A stretch of DNA of 6,035 nucleotides from Chloroflexota bacterium. Its GTDB lineage: Bacteria > Chloroflexota > Anaerolineae > Anaerolineales > Villigracilaceae. Shown here in pieces: positions 1-5,102 of the stretch. The position numbers and the translations under genes are program-made. The notes under the pieces are model-generated. The model saw nothing but the letters and a program-made list of their open reading frames with translations, was not told where the DNA came from and searched no databases. Within the stretch, counting starts at the first letter, position 1. Each line of letters begins with the position of its first letter. The stretch covers positions 1 to 6,035 of the forward strand of contig JAKANW010000202.1 in the NCBI GenBank assembly GCA_021823555.1, read 5' to 3'.

Positions 1-272
1 TTTTCAGATATGATCAAATATTGAATCCGCCCATCATTCTTTTCTTTCACAAGAAAATCGCGCACTTCGGCGCAGGAGCCATTGTCAAAGACCATCAAGT
101 CAAACGGCAGACCCGCGTCCTTGCGCACGGACTCGAGGCAGACCTTTAGCACGTCGAGGGTCTCGGCGTAGAATCCACTCAGGAAGGGGATGTAGTTGAG
201 CAGCGTAACCGTGATCCGCTCGGGGCGGGCCACATCTTTGACGAACTTGGCAGGGTTTTGGCCTTTACGCAT
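1..272 (-). CDS. Glycosyltransferase family 2, N-terminal part only
   Basis: This open frame starts with ATG at 272-270 and runs off the left edge, giving about 90 residues. The start is supported by an AAGGA ribosome-binding site at 280-284, seven bases upstream; the nearby ATG at 279-277 meets a stop after four codons. The visible part resembles the nucleotide-sugar binding half of a GT-A fold: a first beta strand (residues 20-28, ITVTLLNYI), a helix containing TLDVLKVCLESV (38-49), then a second strand ending in VFDNGS (61-66), whose Asp63 is the usual GT2 UDP/NDP-binding Asp. The DXD metal motif and acceptor domain lie outside the window, so donor and acceptor cannot be predicted. It is the last gene seen in the cluster and probably adds a sugar in the same glycan pathway as the genes upstream. 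Confidence 0.8.
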   Translation of the reverse strand, partial: MRKGQNPAKFVKDVARPERITVTLLNYIPFLSGFYAETLDVLKVCLESVRKDAGLPFDLMVFDNGSCAEVRDFLVKEKNDGRIQYLIISE

Positions 273-279
273 GATTCAT

Positions 280-284
280 TCCTT
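280..284 (-). promoter_or_regulatory. Ribosome-binding site of the GT2 gene, next to a hairpin arm
   Basis: AAGGA on the minus strand, seven bases before ATG 272-270. It fixes the start and lies only two bases beyond the arm of the inverted repeat at 287-343, so folding of that repeat could affect ribosome access. That effect is inference. Confidence 0.5.
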
Positions 285-286
285 GC

Positions 287-343
287 AGGGGCACAGCGGG
301 ATGAGTTCGGAATTTTGTCCGTCAATTAATCCGCTGTGCCCCT
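287..343. repeat. Inverted repeat with perfect 13-base arms between two glycosyltransferase genes
   Basis: AGGGGCACAGCGG at 287-299 is perfectly matched by its reverse complement at 331-343, with a 31-base AT-richer loop between. It fills most of the 76-base gap between the GT-A gene stop (349-351) and the GT2 start (272). No T-run follows the stem on the minus strand, so a classical intrinsic terminator is unlikely. A REP-like dispersed element or an intercistronic mRNA-stabilising hairpin fits better. Copy number elsewhere in the genome cannot be seen here. Confidence 0.75.
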
Positions 344-348
344 ACGTA

Positions 349-1290
349 TTATTTGAATAATTTTTGAATCCGTTTCTTCCATCTCTTCGGCCTAGCGACA
401 TTCTCAATCATATCTTCAGGCAGGAAGAAAAAGACCGCTCGCAGGAACAGCTCCACGCCGCGCATGAAGCGCAGGTAGGATATCTTTGGGCGGGCAAGTT
501 TACCACCAACCAGGCGATGGGTTGAGTCCACAATCGTATAACGGATGGCAGCCTGCCCACCCGCCAGGCGGATATTCTCATTCGTTTCAGGATGGGCATA
601 GTGGGACTGTCCGCCGGGCAGGTGGGAATAATCATGGTTCTGGTGTACGATCATGACCGACGGCGTGCAGTCAACCACAGGCCATTTCTCCTTGCGGGCT
701 TTGTAGATCATCCAATTGTCCCAGCCCGCGCGGCCGATGGCAAAATCCGGGATGTCCGTATAGCAGGATCTCGGGAAGAGGAAGAAATCGCTTCCCGCGG
801 GACGATGAAGCTGGCCCTGATCCTGGACGGTGGACTGTAGACGGTTGTCCCACTCGCCCGAAAAATCCAACGGTTGCGTGACTTCCAAGTCCCAGCGTTG
901 GCTGAGCAGAACGAATTGTAGGTCACGCTTGCGAAGTCCCCGAAGGGGGAAGCGTGACCTACAAACTTTCGCGGCTTCGACGAAATCAGGCATGAGGATC
1001 ATGTCCGCGTTGATGACGCAGAGCAGATCGCTGTTGCTGCGCTGACTTGCGTCCCGCGCCAATTGAAACATGGATGAAATAAGCGGCGCGCCGCTCCCGC
1101 TGCGAGCAACATCGGGAATGTATTTTACGCCCAGTTCCCGCGCCGCTTCGGCAAGACCTATCTCTTCGCCCAACAGGATGACTTCGACATCGGGGAGCAG
1201 AGTCCATGATTTGATCGCGTTACGTTGGATCGTCGCGATGTGCGGATCGGTAAAGGATTTGGGGGCAGAGAATAAAGTAATCAGTGGCAT
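349..1290 (-). CDS. GT-A fold glycosyltransferase-like protein, 313 aa
   Basis: A cytoplasmic protein resembling GT-A (GT2-like) nucleotide-sugar transferases. It opens with the beta strand MPLITLFSAPKSF, typical of this protein type, and has a DXD-like NADM at residues 94-97 (Asp96, probable metal/nucleotide contact). The signature PAGSDFFLFPR (164-173), followed by IGRAGWDNWMIY (184-195), is the conserved acceptor-side block, and VHQNHDYSH (215-223) is a further His-rich conserved stretch. The tail is basic and aromatic (FMRGVELFLRAVFFFLPEDM, then a Lys/Arg-rich end), suggesting membrane-surface association. Residues 109-125 are encoded by a palindromic repeat and look like an in-frame insertion between the DXD region and LLSQRWDL. 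The start at 1290 is forced because an in-frame TGA lies two codons upstream. No clear Shine-Dalgarno sequence precedes it. Sugar specificity is unknown. Confidence 0.85.
   Translation of the reverse strand: MPLITLFSAPKSFTDPHIATIQRNAIKSWTLLPDVEVILLGEEIGLAEAARELGVKYIPDVARSGSGAPLISSMFQLARDASQRSNSDLLCVINADMILMPDFVEAAKVCRSRFPLRGLRKRDLQFVLLSQRWDLEVTQPLDFSGEWDNRLQSTVQDQGQLHRPAGSDFFLFPRSCYTDIPDFAIGRAGWDNWMIYKARKEKWPVVDCTPSVMIVHQNHDYSHLPGGQSHYAHPETNENIRLAGGQAAIRYTIVDSTHRLVGGKLARPKISYLRFMRGVELFLRAVFFFLPEDMIENVARPKRWKKRIQKLFK
916..964. repeat. Palindromic repeat inside the GT-A glycosyltransferase coding sequence
   Basis: Perfect 15-base inverted arms: TTGTAGGTCACGCTT at 916-930 and its reverse complement at 950-964. 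The 19-base loop itself contains a small CCCC-GAA-GGGG hairpin. It lies in frame within the gene, encoding residues 109-125 (from VCRSRF to KRDLQ), a Lys/Arg-rich stretch sitting between the NADM motif region and the LLSQRWDL strand. The reading frame continues normally on both sides. This resembles in-frame insertion of a small palindromic element, as known for Rickettsia palindromic elements; family relationship to those is not implied. Confidence 0.85.
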
Positions 1291-1302
1291 GGGTCATCAG
1301 TA

Positions 1303-1381
1303 TGTCATTGCGAACTGCCGAAGGCAGTGAAGCAATCTTCCCTTACAGGAGATTGCTTCGGGCTTTGCCCTCGCAATGACA
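1303..1381. repeat. Cruciform-like dispersed repeat (nested inverted repeat with two side hairpins)
   Basis: Outer arms TGTCATTGCGA (1303-1313) and its exact complement (1371-1381) enclose a side hairpin ACTGCC-GAA-GGCAGT (1314-1328), an inner stem GAAGCAATCT (1329-1338) pairing with 1350-1359, and a second side hairpin GGGC-TTT-GCCC (1360-1370). The predicted shape is a symmetrical four-way junction. The TCATTGCGA...GAAGCAATCT core is, from general knowledge, a widespread dispersed repeat in bacterial genomes. It abuts the stop codon of the cytidylyltransferase gene (1382-1384) and ends 12 bases before the next start (1290). It may protect or process the transcript. Confidence 0.85.
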
Positions 1382-2191
1382 TTATTTGAGCGCACGTTTA
1401 TCAATATCCTTGAGCGTCTTGTGCTGCACACCCGCGTTGATCTTCATCAACTCAGGCTCATTGTGGACCAAATCAAGTACTTCCTTCCAGGAGAAATCAT
1501 CACGCCCATTGAAGCGGTTGAAAACCTGCCGGATGAATTCCAAATCGTCGGGAGTGTCCACGGTCCAGCGATAATCGCCGAAGTCAGTGGTGTGATGCAG
1601 AAGAGCGACGCGAAATCCACGCGGGGAAATACCAGTTTGCAGTGACCGGTTTTCAGCGACCAGCTCGACGCCTTCGTAAAAATAGGGCATGGCGTGTTCG
1701 CGGTGTTGCGGTTCCTTAGCTTCCTTCCAGGCTGTTTCCAACACTTTGAATGTACAGGCTTCGACATCAAGACCGATAGGATAAGTTCTGCGCCACGGAG
1801 GCGGGAGGCGGTTGCAAACGAAGTCATATTCATCTTCAAGCAACGTGTTGACCACATCGTCAATTAACGCGGGATCAATGATGGGACAATCTGCGGTGAT
1901 GCGGGCAACAACATCCGCTTTGGTCTCTCTGGCAGCCTGGTAGTACCGGTCGAGCACATCATAGAGGCTGCCGCGCGTGAAGGGGATTCCGCTAAAGTCG
2001 CAGTACTCGGCCACGGGGTCGTCTGTGAGATCCGTCGTCGTGGCGAAAACGGTTTTGGTAACGGTGGCAGCTCGCGAGGTCCGCATGAAGACGCGCTGCA
2101 ACATGGGCTGACCGGCAATGTCGGCCAGGATCTTTCCAGGTAAACGGGATGAGGTCATGCGTCCCTGAATAATGGCAACAACGCGCGTCAT
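1382..2191 (-). CDS. SpsF-like cytidylyltransferase (CTP_transf_3 family)
   Basis: Predicted cytoplasmic nucleotidylyltransferase of the CMP-Kdo/CMP-sialate synthetase superfamily, SpsF-type (named after the Bacillus spore-coat polysaccharide protein). The family transfers CMP from CTP to an acidic sugar or similar acceptor; this member's substrate is unknown. The nucleotide-binding signature IIQGRMTSSRLPGK is at residues 7-20, the metal-binding RITADCP at 97-103 (Asp101), YPIGLDVEA at 137-145, and the SpsF-typical DYRWTVDTPDD at 206-216. At 269 residues it is complete and of normal length. Its ATG overlaps the stop of the upstream LapA-like gene by four bases (ATGA), which implies translational coupling; a GAGGAG lies 14 bases upstream, rather distant. 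SpsF-like proteins are often mislabelled glycosyltransferases, and the motifs here favour a cytidylyltransferase. Confidence 0.9.
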   Translation of the reverse strand: MTRVVAIIQGRMTSSRLPGKILADIAGQPMLQRVFMRTSRAATVTKTVFATTTDLTDDPVAEYCDFSGIPFTRGSLYDVLDRYYQAARETKADVVARITADCPIIDPALIDDVVNTLLEDEYDFVCNRLPPPWRRTYPIGLDVEACTFKVLETAWKEAKEPQHREHAMPYFYEGVELVAENRSLQTGISPRGFRVALLHHTTDFGDYRWTVDTPDDLEFIRQVFNRFNGRDDFSWKEVLDLVHNEPELMKINAGVQHKTLKDIDKRALK

Positions 2192-2508
2192 TTCTCGTTT
2201 TCAGGCTCCTCTTCAGACTCGGGCGTTTCCAGTTCGGCCACCCTGGCCTTATGTTCCTCCAATGATTTTTCAAGGCTGCCGATTTGCTTGCGATGGCGCG
2301 AGATCGTGACCGCGCTCTTGAGCACGCCGGGCAGCATGACCAGCACGCCAATCACCAGGCCGATGCCAATGCCGGCCAGCACGAACAGCGCCAGCGGGCC
2401 TTTCATCTGGAGGGTGAAAAACGTGGCGGTGACGACGGCAGGGTTTTGAAGGGCAAAGATGACGGAGAGAACAGCCAGTACGAGCGCGATGGCAAGGATG
2501 AGAATCAT
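2188..2508 (-). CDS. LapA-domain small membrane protein 2, acidic tail
   Basis: A 106-residue inner-membrane protein of the LapA/DUF1049 type. Two hydrophobic segments (about residues 2-20 and 39-60) flank a short loop with the family-typical QN at 21-22 and GP at 37-38. They are followed by SRHRKQI (70-76), a charged helix likely to form a coiled coil (about 74-95), and a strongly acidic end (ETPESEEEPENEK). In E. coli LapA works with LapB in controlling lipopolysaccharide synthesis; no such role can be assumed here. The start is secured by GGAGG at 2513-2517, four bases from ATG. Its stop overlaps the start of the cytidylyltransferase gene. It aligns without gaps to the second LapA-like protein (4819-5091) across about 79 residues, with roughly 29 identities by hand count, so the two are paralogues. 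Confidence 0.85.
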   Translation of the reverse strand: MILILAIALVLAVLSVIFALQNPAVVTATFFTLQMKGPLALFVLAGIGIGLVIGVLVMLPGVLKSAVTISRHRKQIGSLEKSLEEHKARVAELETPESEEEPENEK

Positions 2509-2523
2509 GTTTCCTCCAAGAGG

Positions 2524-2575
2524 GTGCGTCGCGCCAAACGGGCAGGAAAATTTTCATGAGTCAGGTGCGACGCAC
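2524..2575. repeat. Intercistronic inverted repeat, 12-base arms with one mismatch
   Basis: GTGCGTCGCGCC at 2524-2535 pairs with GGTGCGACGCAC at 2564-2575, 11 of 12 positions, around a 28-base loop. It lies between the DUF4910 gene stop (2581-2583) and the Shine-Dalgarno sequence of the LapA-like gene (2513-2517), occupying nearly the whole 72-base gap. No T-run follows it, so a terminator is unlikely. It is a different sequence from the other palindromes in the window. Confidence 0.7.
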
Positions 2576-2580
2576 TCGCA

Positions 2581-3906
2581 TTATACAGTTTGCGCTTCCG
2601 ATGGGATCGGCAGCGGGATGACAAAGCCTTTGGCGCGGAATTTTTCAACGTAGTCGCGCACCATCCAATAATCGAGGCCAACCTGCTCGGCGATGTCGAA
2701 GACGGTATGTTGGCCTTCGAAGCGCATCATGATCTTTTCGATGGCGCGGTTGAGCGCCCAGTTGTCGCGCCAGTCCACCCACAGGCCGTTGCCGCTGAGG
2801 AAGACCGGCCCGCGGAAAGTGCGCTTTGGGATGTAGTTGCTGGCGTAGATGCGGATGATCTCTTCGGCAACCTCCGCCGCGCCGACCAGCATGTCTTCGT
2901 GTACGATGTCGAGGTTGTCGTCGGTGGTGTGATACTCGTCGTAGGGCCAGCGGTTAATAGAGATGCACGGCACGTTGACGCCCGGCCCATTGATGACGCG
3001 CTCGTCGTTGGCGGGGGCAGAGGCAAATTCACGCTCCTCAAATGCCTGATTACGCAGCACGAAACATGCAACACGGTCGAGCAAATGATCATGTTGTCGA
3101 GAGTGGTGCATAGCCAGTTTATTTCGATTGCCCGTCATCTCCATGAAGATGCCGCCGCGCAAATTCGGGATGAGGTCTTCGTTGTGGGCCAGGTAGGCGA
3201 TCGTGCCGATCGTTTCGGGCCCGAACCAAAAGCGGACGCTCATGGATCCCGCCGGAAGCGGCTTCTCAGTCAGACGGCGCGCCAGCTCGATCGAGCTGAC
3301 CACGCCCGCGCCGTCGTCGTTGGCCTGGGAGGGATGGCAGGTGTGCGCCTGGACGATGATCTCGCCTGCATCTGGATTCGGCCCGCCCTCGGGGTGGACA
3401 ATGGCGGCAGCGACTTTGAATCCCTGCGCGGGGTCGGTGATAAATTCGGAGTTGATGACGGCGCGATATTTTTTGTCGCGCGGCAGTTGGTCGAAGAGAT
3501 TCTTCGGCAGGCAGAAACCCCAGTCGCGCTCGTAGTATTTGAAAATCCACGGGATGGCGTGCGGACGTTTCTCGTTGAAGTACAGGTGCGGCTGGAGTTC
3601 GTCGAAGGTCAGGACTATGTCGGTTGGAAGCGAATACGAGACAATGTGCAGCGGATTATCCTTGAAGTCCACCACGCGCTCGCCACCTTCGATTTCCAGA
3701 TAGGCTTCGTGGACAACGTAGCGCTCCGGCACCTGCCAGGTCCAAACCTTTTTGAGAGGCGCGTAGGTTTCGATGCTGTAGTTGGAGGCATCGGGCATGT
3801 ATGAGCCGACGATCTCCAGCGTCCTGTCGTGGTCGTCGGAGACGAGGGTGCGGTGGAGAGGGAAGAATTCCGCCAGGATGGATTTGAGGGAGGTATAGGG
3901 TTTCAT
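2581..3906 (-). CDS. DUF4910/DUF2172 aminopeptidase-like protein with C-terminal winged helix
   Basis: A 441-residue M28-like zinc-hydrolase-fold protein of a family common in polysaccharide clusters. The inserted DUF2172-like part is around residues 45-150 (WTWQVPERYVVHEAYLEI at 55-72; PHAIPWIFKYYERDWGFCL at 115-133). Probable metal and catalytic residues are H188 and H191 in AHTCHPSQANDDGAG (187-201), D197/D198, E231 in GPETIGTIAYL (229-239), and H326 with D329/D330 in EYHTTDDN (324-331). Residues from about 380 to 432 look like a winged helix (ALNRAIEKIMMRF, TVFDIAEQVGLDYWMV), as known for this family. The substrate is unknown: an amide bond on a sugar or peptide is plausible. The ligand set looks intact, so activity is likely. 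ATG 3906 is the only usable ATG; the frame closes upstream at 3937-3939, and no clear Shine-Dalgarno sequence is present. Confidence 0.88.
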   Translation of the reverse strand: MKPYTSLKSILAEFFPLHRTLVSDDHDRTLEIVGSYMPDASNYSIETYAPLKKVWTWQVPERYVVHEAYLEIEGGERVVDFKDNPLHIVSYSLPTDIVLTFDELQPHLYFNEKRPHAIPWIFKYYERDWGFCLPKNLFDQLPRDKKYRAVINSEFITDPAQGFKVAAAIVHPEGGPNPDAGEIIVQAHTCHPSQANDDGAGVVSSIELARRLTEKPLPAGSMSVRFWFGPETIGTIAYLAHNEDLIPNLRGGIFMEMTGNRNKLAMHHSRQHDHLLDRVACFVLRNQAFEEREFASAPANDERVINGPGVNVPCISINRWPYDEYHTTDDNLDIVHEDMLVGAAEVAEEIIRIYASNYIPKRTFRGPVFLSGNGLWVDWRDNWALNRAIEKIMMRFEGQHTVFDIAEQVGLDYWMVRDYVEKFRAKGFVIPLPIPSEAQTV

Positions 3907-3915
3907 AATATATCG

Positions 3916-4024
3916 GTGGTCGAGTATGGCCGAGCACTAGCGAGACCCGTATCGAGACCACTTGTTCCAGGATTATTTTTTGTTTGCGCTTCGACTGCGT
4001 GTCTCGACAAAAAACGTCTCGACA
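3916..4024. repeat. Repeat-rich spacer with direct and inverted GTCTCGA copies
   Basis: This 136-base gap (3907-4042) holds no supportable gene. GTCTCGACA occurs directly repeated at 4001-4009 and 4016-4024 (15-base period). Its core in reverse orientation, TCGAGAC, is at 3952-3958, so the copies can form alternative 7-base stems. GTGGTC (3916-3921) pairs with GACCAC (3956-3961), bounding a smaller imperfect palindrome. The block resembles a degenerate dispersed repeat rather than a regulatory operator. Confidence 0.6.
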
Positions 4025-4043
4025 CTCCGCTCAGCGCGAGTGT
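4009..4043 (-). terminator. Possible weak terminator after the acyltransferase gene
   Basis: On the minus strand a hairpin (ACACTC at 4022-4027 with GAGTGT at 4038-4043, extended by CGC/GCG with one bulge and a TCA loop) begins at the last gene's stop codon. Seven bases later comes a run of six T (4009-4014). The stem-to-T distance is long for an intrinsic terminator, so read-through into the DUF4910 gene is likely. It may simply be part of the repeat block. Confidence 0.25.
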
Positions 4044-4798
4044 TATTTCTTTTCAATTCGATACAGCAAATGCGGATCGCGGCGCATTTCGCGCGCGGTG
4101 AACGCGTAAACTTCGTTGGCTTTCATCAGCTTGACGTCCGCTTCGCCGATCCTCGCCGACTTAATCACTCCAGCCTGCTCCATCAATTCGCCCATCGGGT
4201 TGACTTCCGTGATGACGCCCTTGTCAATGTCACGCACCAGCATCTCGAAGGTATCGGTCCGGGTGGTACCGTCCCAGTCGGTGACCTGACCCGTGAACTG
4301 CTTGAGGAAACGATAATCCACGCCTTCCATTTGCTCAATGTGATGGAAGAAGGTCATGCTGTTCGTGTACGAAAGTCCAATGACCATGATCTTTCCATCC
4401 AGGTCGCGCAGTTTACCGAAGACCGAGTTGCGCTCGTAACTACTCTTGTAGCGCAGGCTGCCTAGCATCTCAGCGTGCTTGCCAAGGATGGCAAATGAAT
4501 AAAACGGATGAAAGACCCGTTTGGCGCGCGGGTCGAGGCGCACCAGTTCGGTCAGCACACCCATCTTTGAGGGCGTGGAACGCACGTCCCAGGGCTGGCC
4601 TTTGTTGAAGTCAAAGTTGAAGGTCGGCATGATCAGCGTCCCTTCGGGGTCAAGCGCCGTTTCGAGCGCGTGGATCACGGTCTGCGGGCCGCCGTCCATG
4701 GGGCCAAAGGATTTGTATGAACTATGGACCAGCAGGGTATCGCCCTCTGCCACACCGATACCGCGAAATCCAACAACGAGATCATCAAAGGTCAGCAT
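4043..4798 (-). CDS. AAC(3)-family N-acyltransferase (antibiotic_NAT fold), 251 aa
   Basis: Acetyl-CoA-dependent N-acyltransferase fold of the aminoglycoside 3-N-acetyltransferase family (PF02522). Seen in order: LLVHSSYKSFG (22-32), DPEGTLIMPTFNF (50-62), RSTPSKMGVLTE (73-84), FHPFYSFAILGKH (96-108), and TFFHHIEQMEGVDYR (149-163), with His152/153 matching the conserved T..H..E region. At 251 residues it is slightly short of the common 260-280. An upstream ATG (4894) would extend it by 32 residues into the preceding gene; the ATG at 4798 is chosen because AGGAGT lies five bases before it and the protein then begins with the typical MLTFDDLVVGFRGIGV. In a glycan cluster it more likely acylates an amino sugar than a drug. 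Substrate specificity is inference; no resistance phenotype should be assumed. Confidence 0.88.
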   Translation of the reverse strand: MLTFDDLVVGFRGIGVAEGDTLLVHSSYKSFGPMDGGPQTVIHALETALDPEGTLIMPTFNFDFNKGQPWDVRSTPSKMGVLTELVRLDPRAKRVFHPFYSFAILGKHAEMLGSLRYKSSYERNSVFGKLRDLDGKIMVIGLSYTNSMTFFHHIEQMEGVDYRFLKQFTGQVTDWDGTTRTDTFEMLVRDIDKGVITEVNPMGELMEQAGVIKSARIGEADVKLMKANEVYAFTAREMRRDPHLLYRIEKK

Positions 4799-4802
4799 GG
4801 AA

Positions 4803-4808
4803 ACTCCT
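4803..4808 (-). promoter_or_regulatory. Ribosome-binding site that decides the acyltransferase start
   Basis: AGGAGT on the minus strand, five bases (from its AGGAG core) before ATG 4798-4796. It lies in the 20-base gap after the LapA-like gene's stop and argues against the longer start at 4894, which falls inside that upstream gene and lacks such a site in a sensible place. Confidence 0.75.
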
Positions 4809-4818
4809 GTACATAAAA

Positions 4819-5091
4819 TTATTTCTTCGCCGGCCTTCTGACAGGTCGTTGCGCCAATTCCTGGATCTGCCTGCGCTGGCGTGACGAAGACCAACTATGC
4901 TTGATCAGGGTGGGGATCATTAGGATCACACCAACCAGCGCGCCGATCCCAACAGCAATGATGAGCAACAACCCAACCGGGCCGTCCACAGGGTAGCCAA
5001 AGAAAAAGATCCGCACCATTTGGGTGTTTTCCTGGGAGAAGAACACCGCTACAATCGCAACCACAACCGCGAAGATCAGTGAGAATATCAT
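4819..5091 (-). CDS. LapA-domain small membrane protein 1, basic tail
   Basis: A 90-residue LapA/DUF1049-type membrane protein. Two hydrophobic segments (about residues 3-19 and 38-60) are separated by QENTQMVRIFFFGYPVDGP (20-38), and SRQRRQIQEL (70-79) follows the second segment, as in the paralogue at 2188-2508. The end is strongly basic (QRPVRRPAKK), the opposite of the acidic end of that paralogue. The start has AGGAGG five bases upstream, and that site overlaps the TAG stop of the glycosyltransferase gene. The acyltransferase gene begins 20 bases after its stop. Location is predicted as inner or sole membrane with the charged tail cytoplasmic. A scaffold role for glycan enzymes is possible but not shown. 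Confidence 0.85.
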   Translation of the reverse strand: MIFSLIFAVVVAIVAVFFSQENTQMVRIFFFGYPVDGPVGLLLIIAVGIGALVGVILMIPTLIKHSWSSSRQRRQIQELAQRPVRRPAKK

Positions 5092-5096
5092 GGCAA

Positions 5097-5102
5097 CCTC
5101 CT
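5097..5102 (-). promoter_or_regulatory. Ribosome-binding site overlapping a stop codon
   Basis: AGGAGG (minus strand) shares two bases with the TAG stop of the GT4 gene (5103-5101) and lies five bases before the LapA-like ATG (5091). A ribosome terminating on the glycosyltransferase message therefore sits on the next gene's initiation site, which favours reinitiation and matched output of the two proteins. Confidence 0.7.

Noticed and set aside
916..964. CRISPR repeat or attachment site
   Set aside because: There is one copy, no spacer array, no flanking duplication that I can see and no integrase or cas gene.
2590..3804. A 404-codon open frame on the plus strand opposite the DUF4910 gene
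   Set aside because: It is an antisense shadow of a gene with clear family motifs; its translation is rich in Val/Asp/Arg typical of reverse-strand reading and shows no recognisable domain.
3907..3912. TATATT as a -10 promoter box for the DUF4910 gene
   Set aside because: It touches the start codon, so transcription would begin inside the gene, and no matching -35 element was seen.
4043..4798. Aminoglycoside resistance gene
   Set aside because: AAC(3)-fold proteins are widespread in sugar-modification clusters, and nothing nearby (integron, transposon, other resistance genes) points to resistance.
4799..4894. A 32-residue N-terminal extension of the acyltransferase from ATG 4894
   Set aside because: It overlaps the end of the LapA-like gene and is not family-like, whereas ATG 4798 has a strong ribosome-binding site at proper spacing and begins with the conserved sequence.
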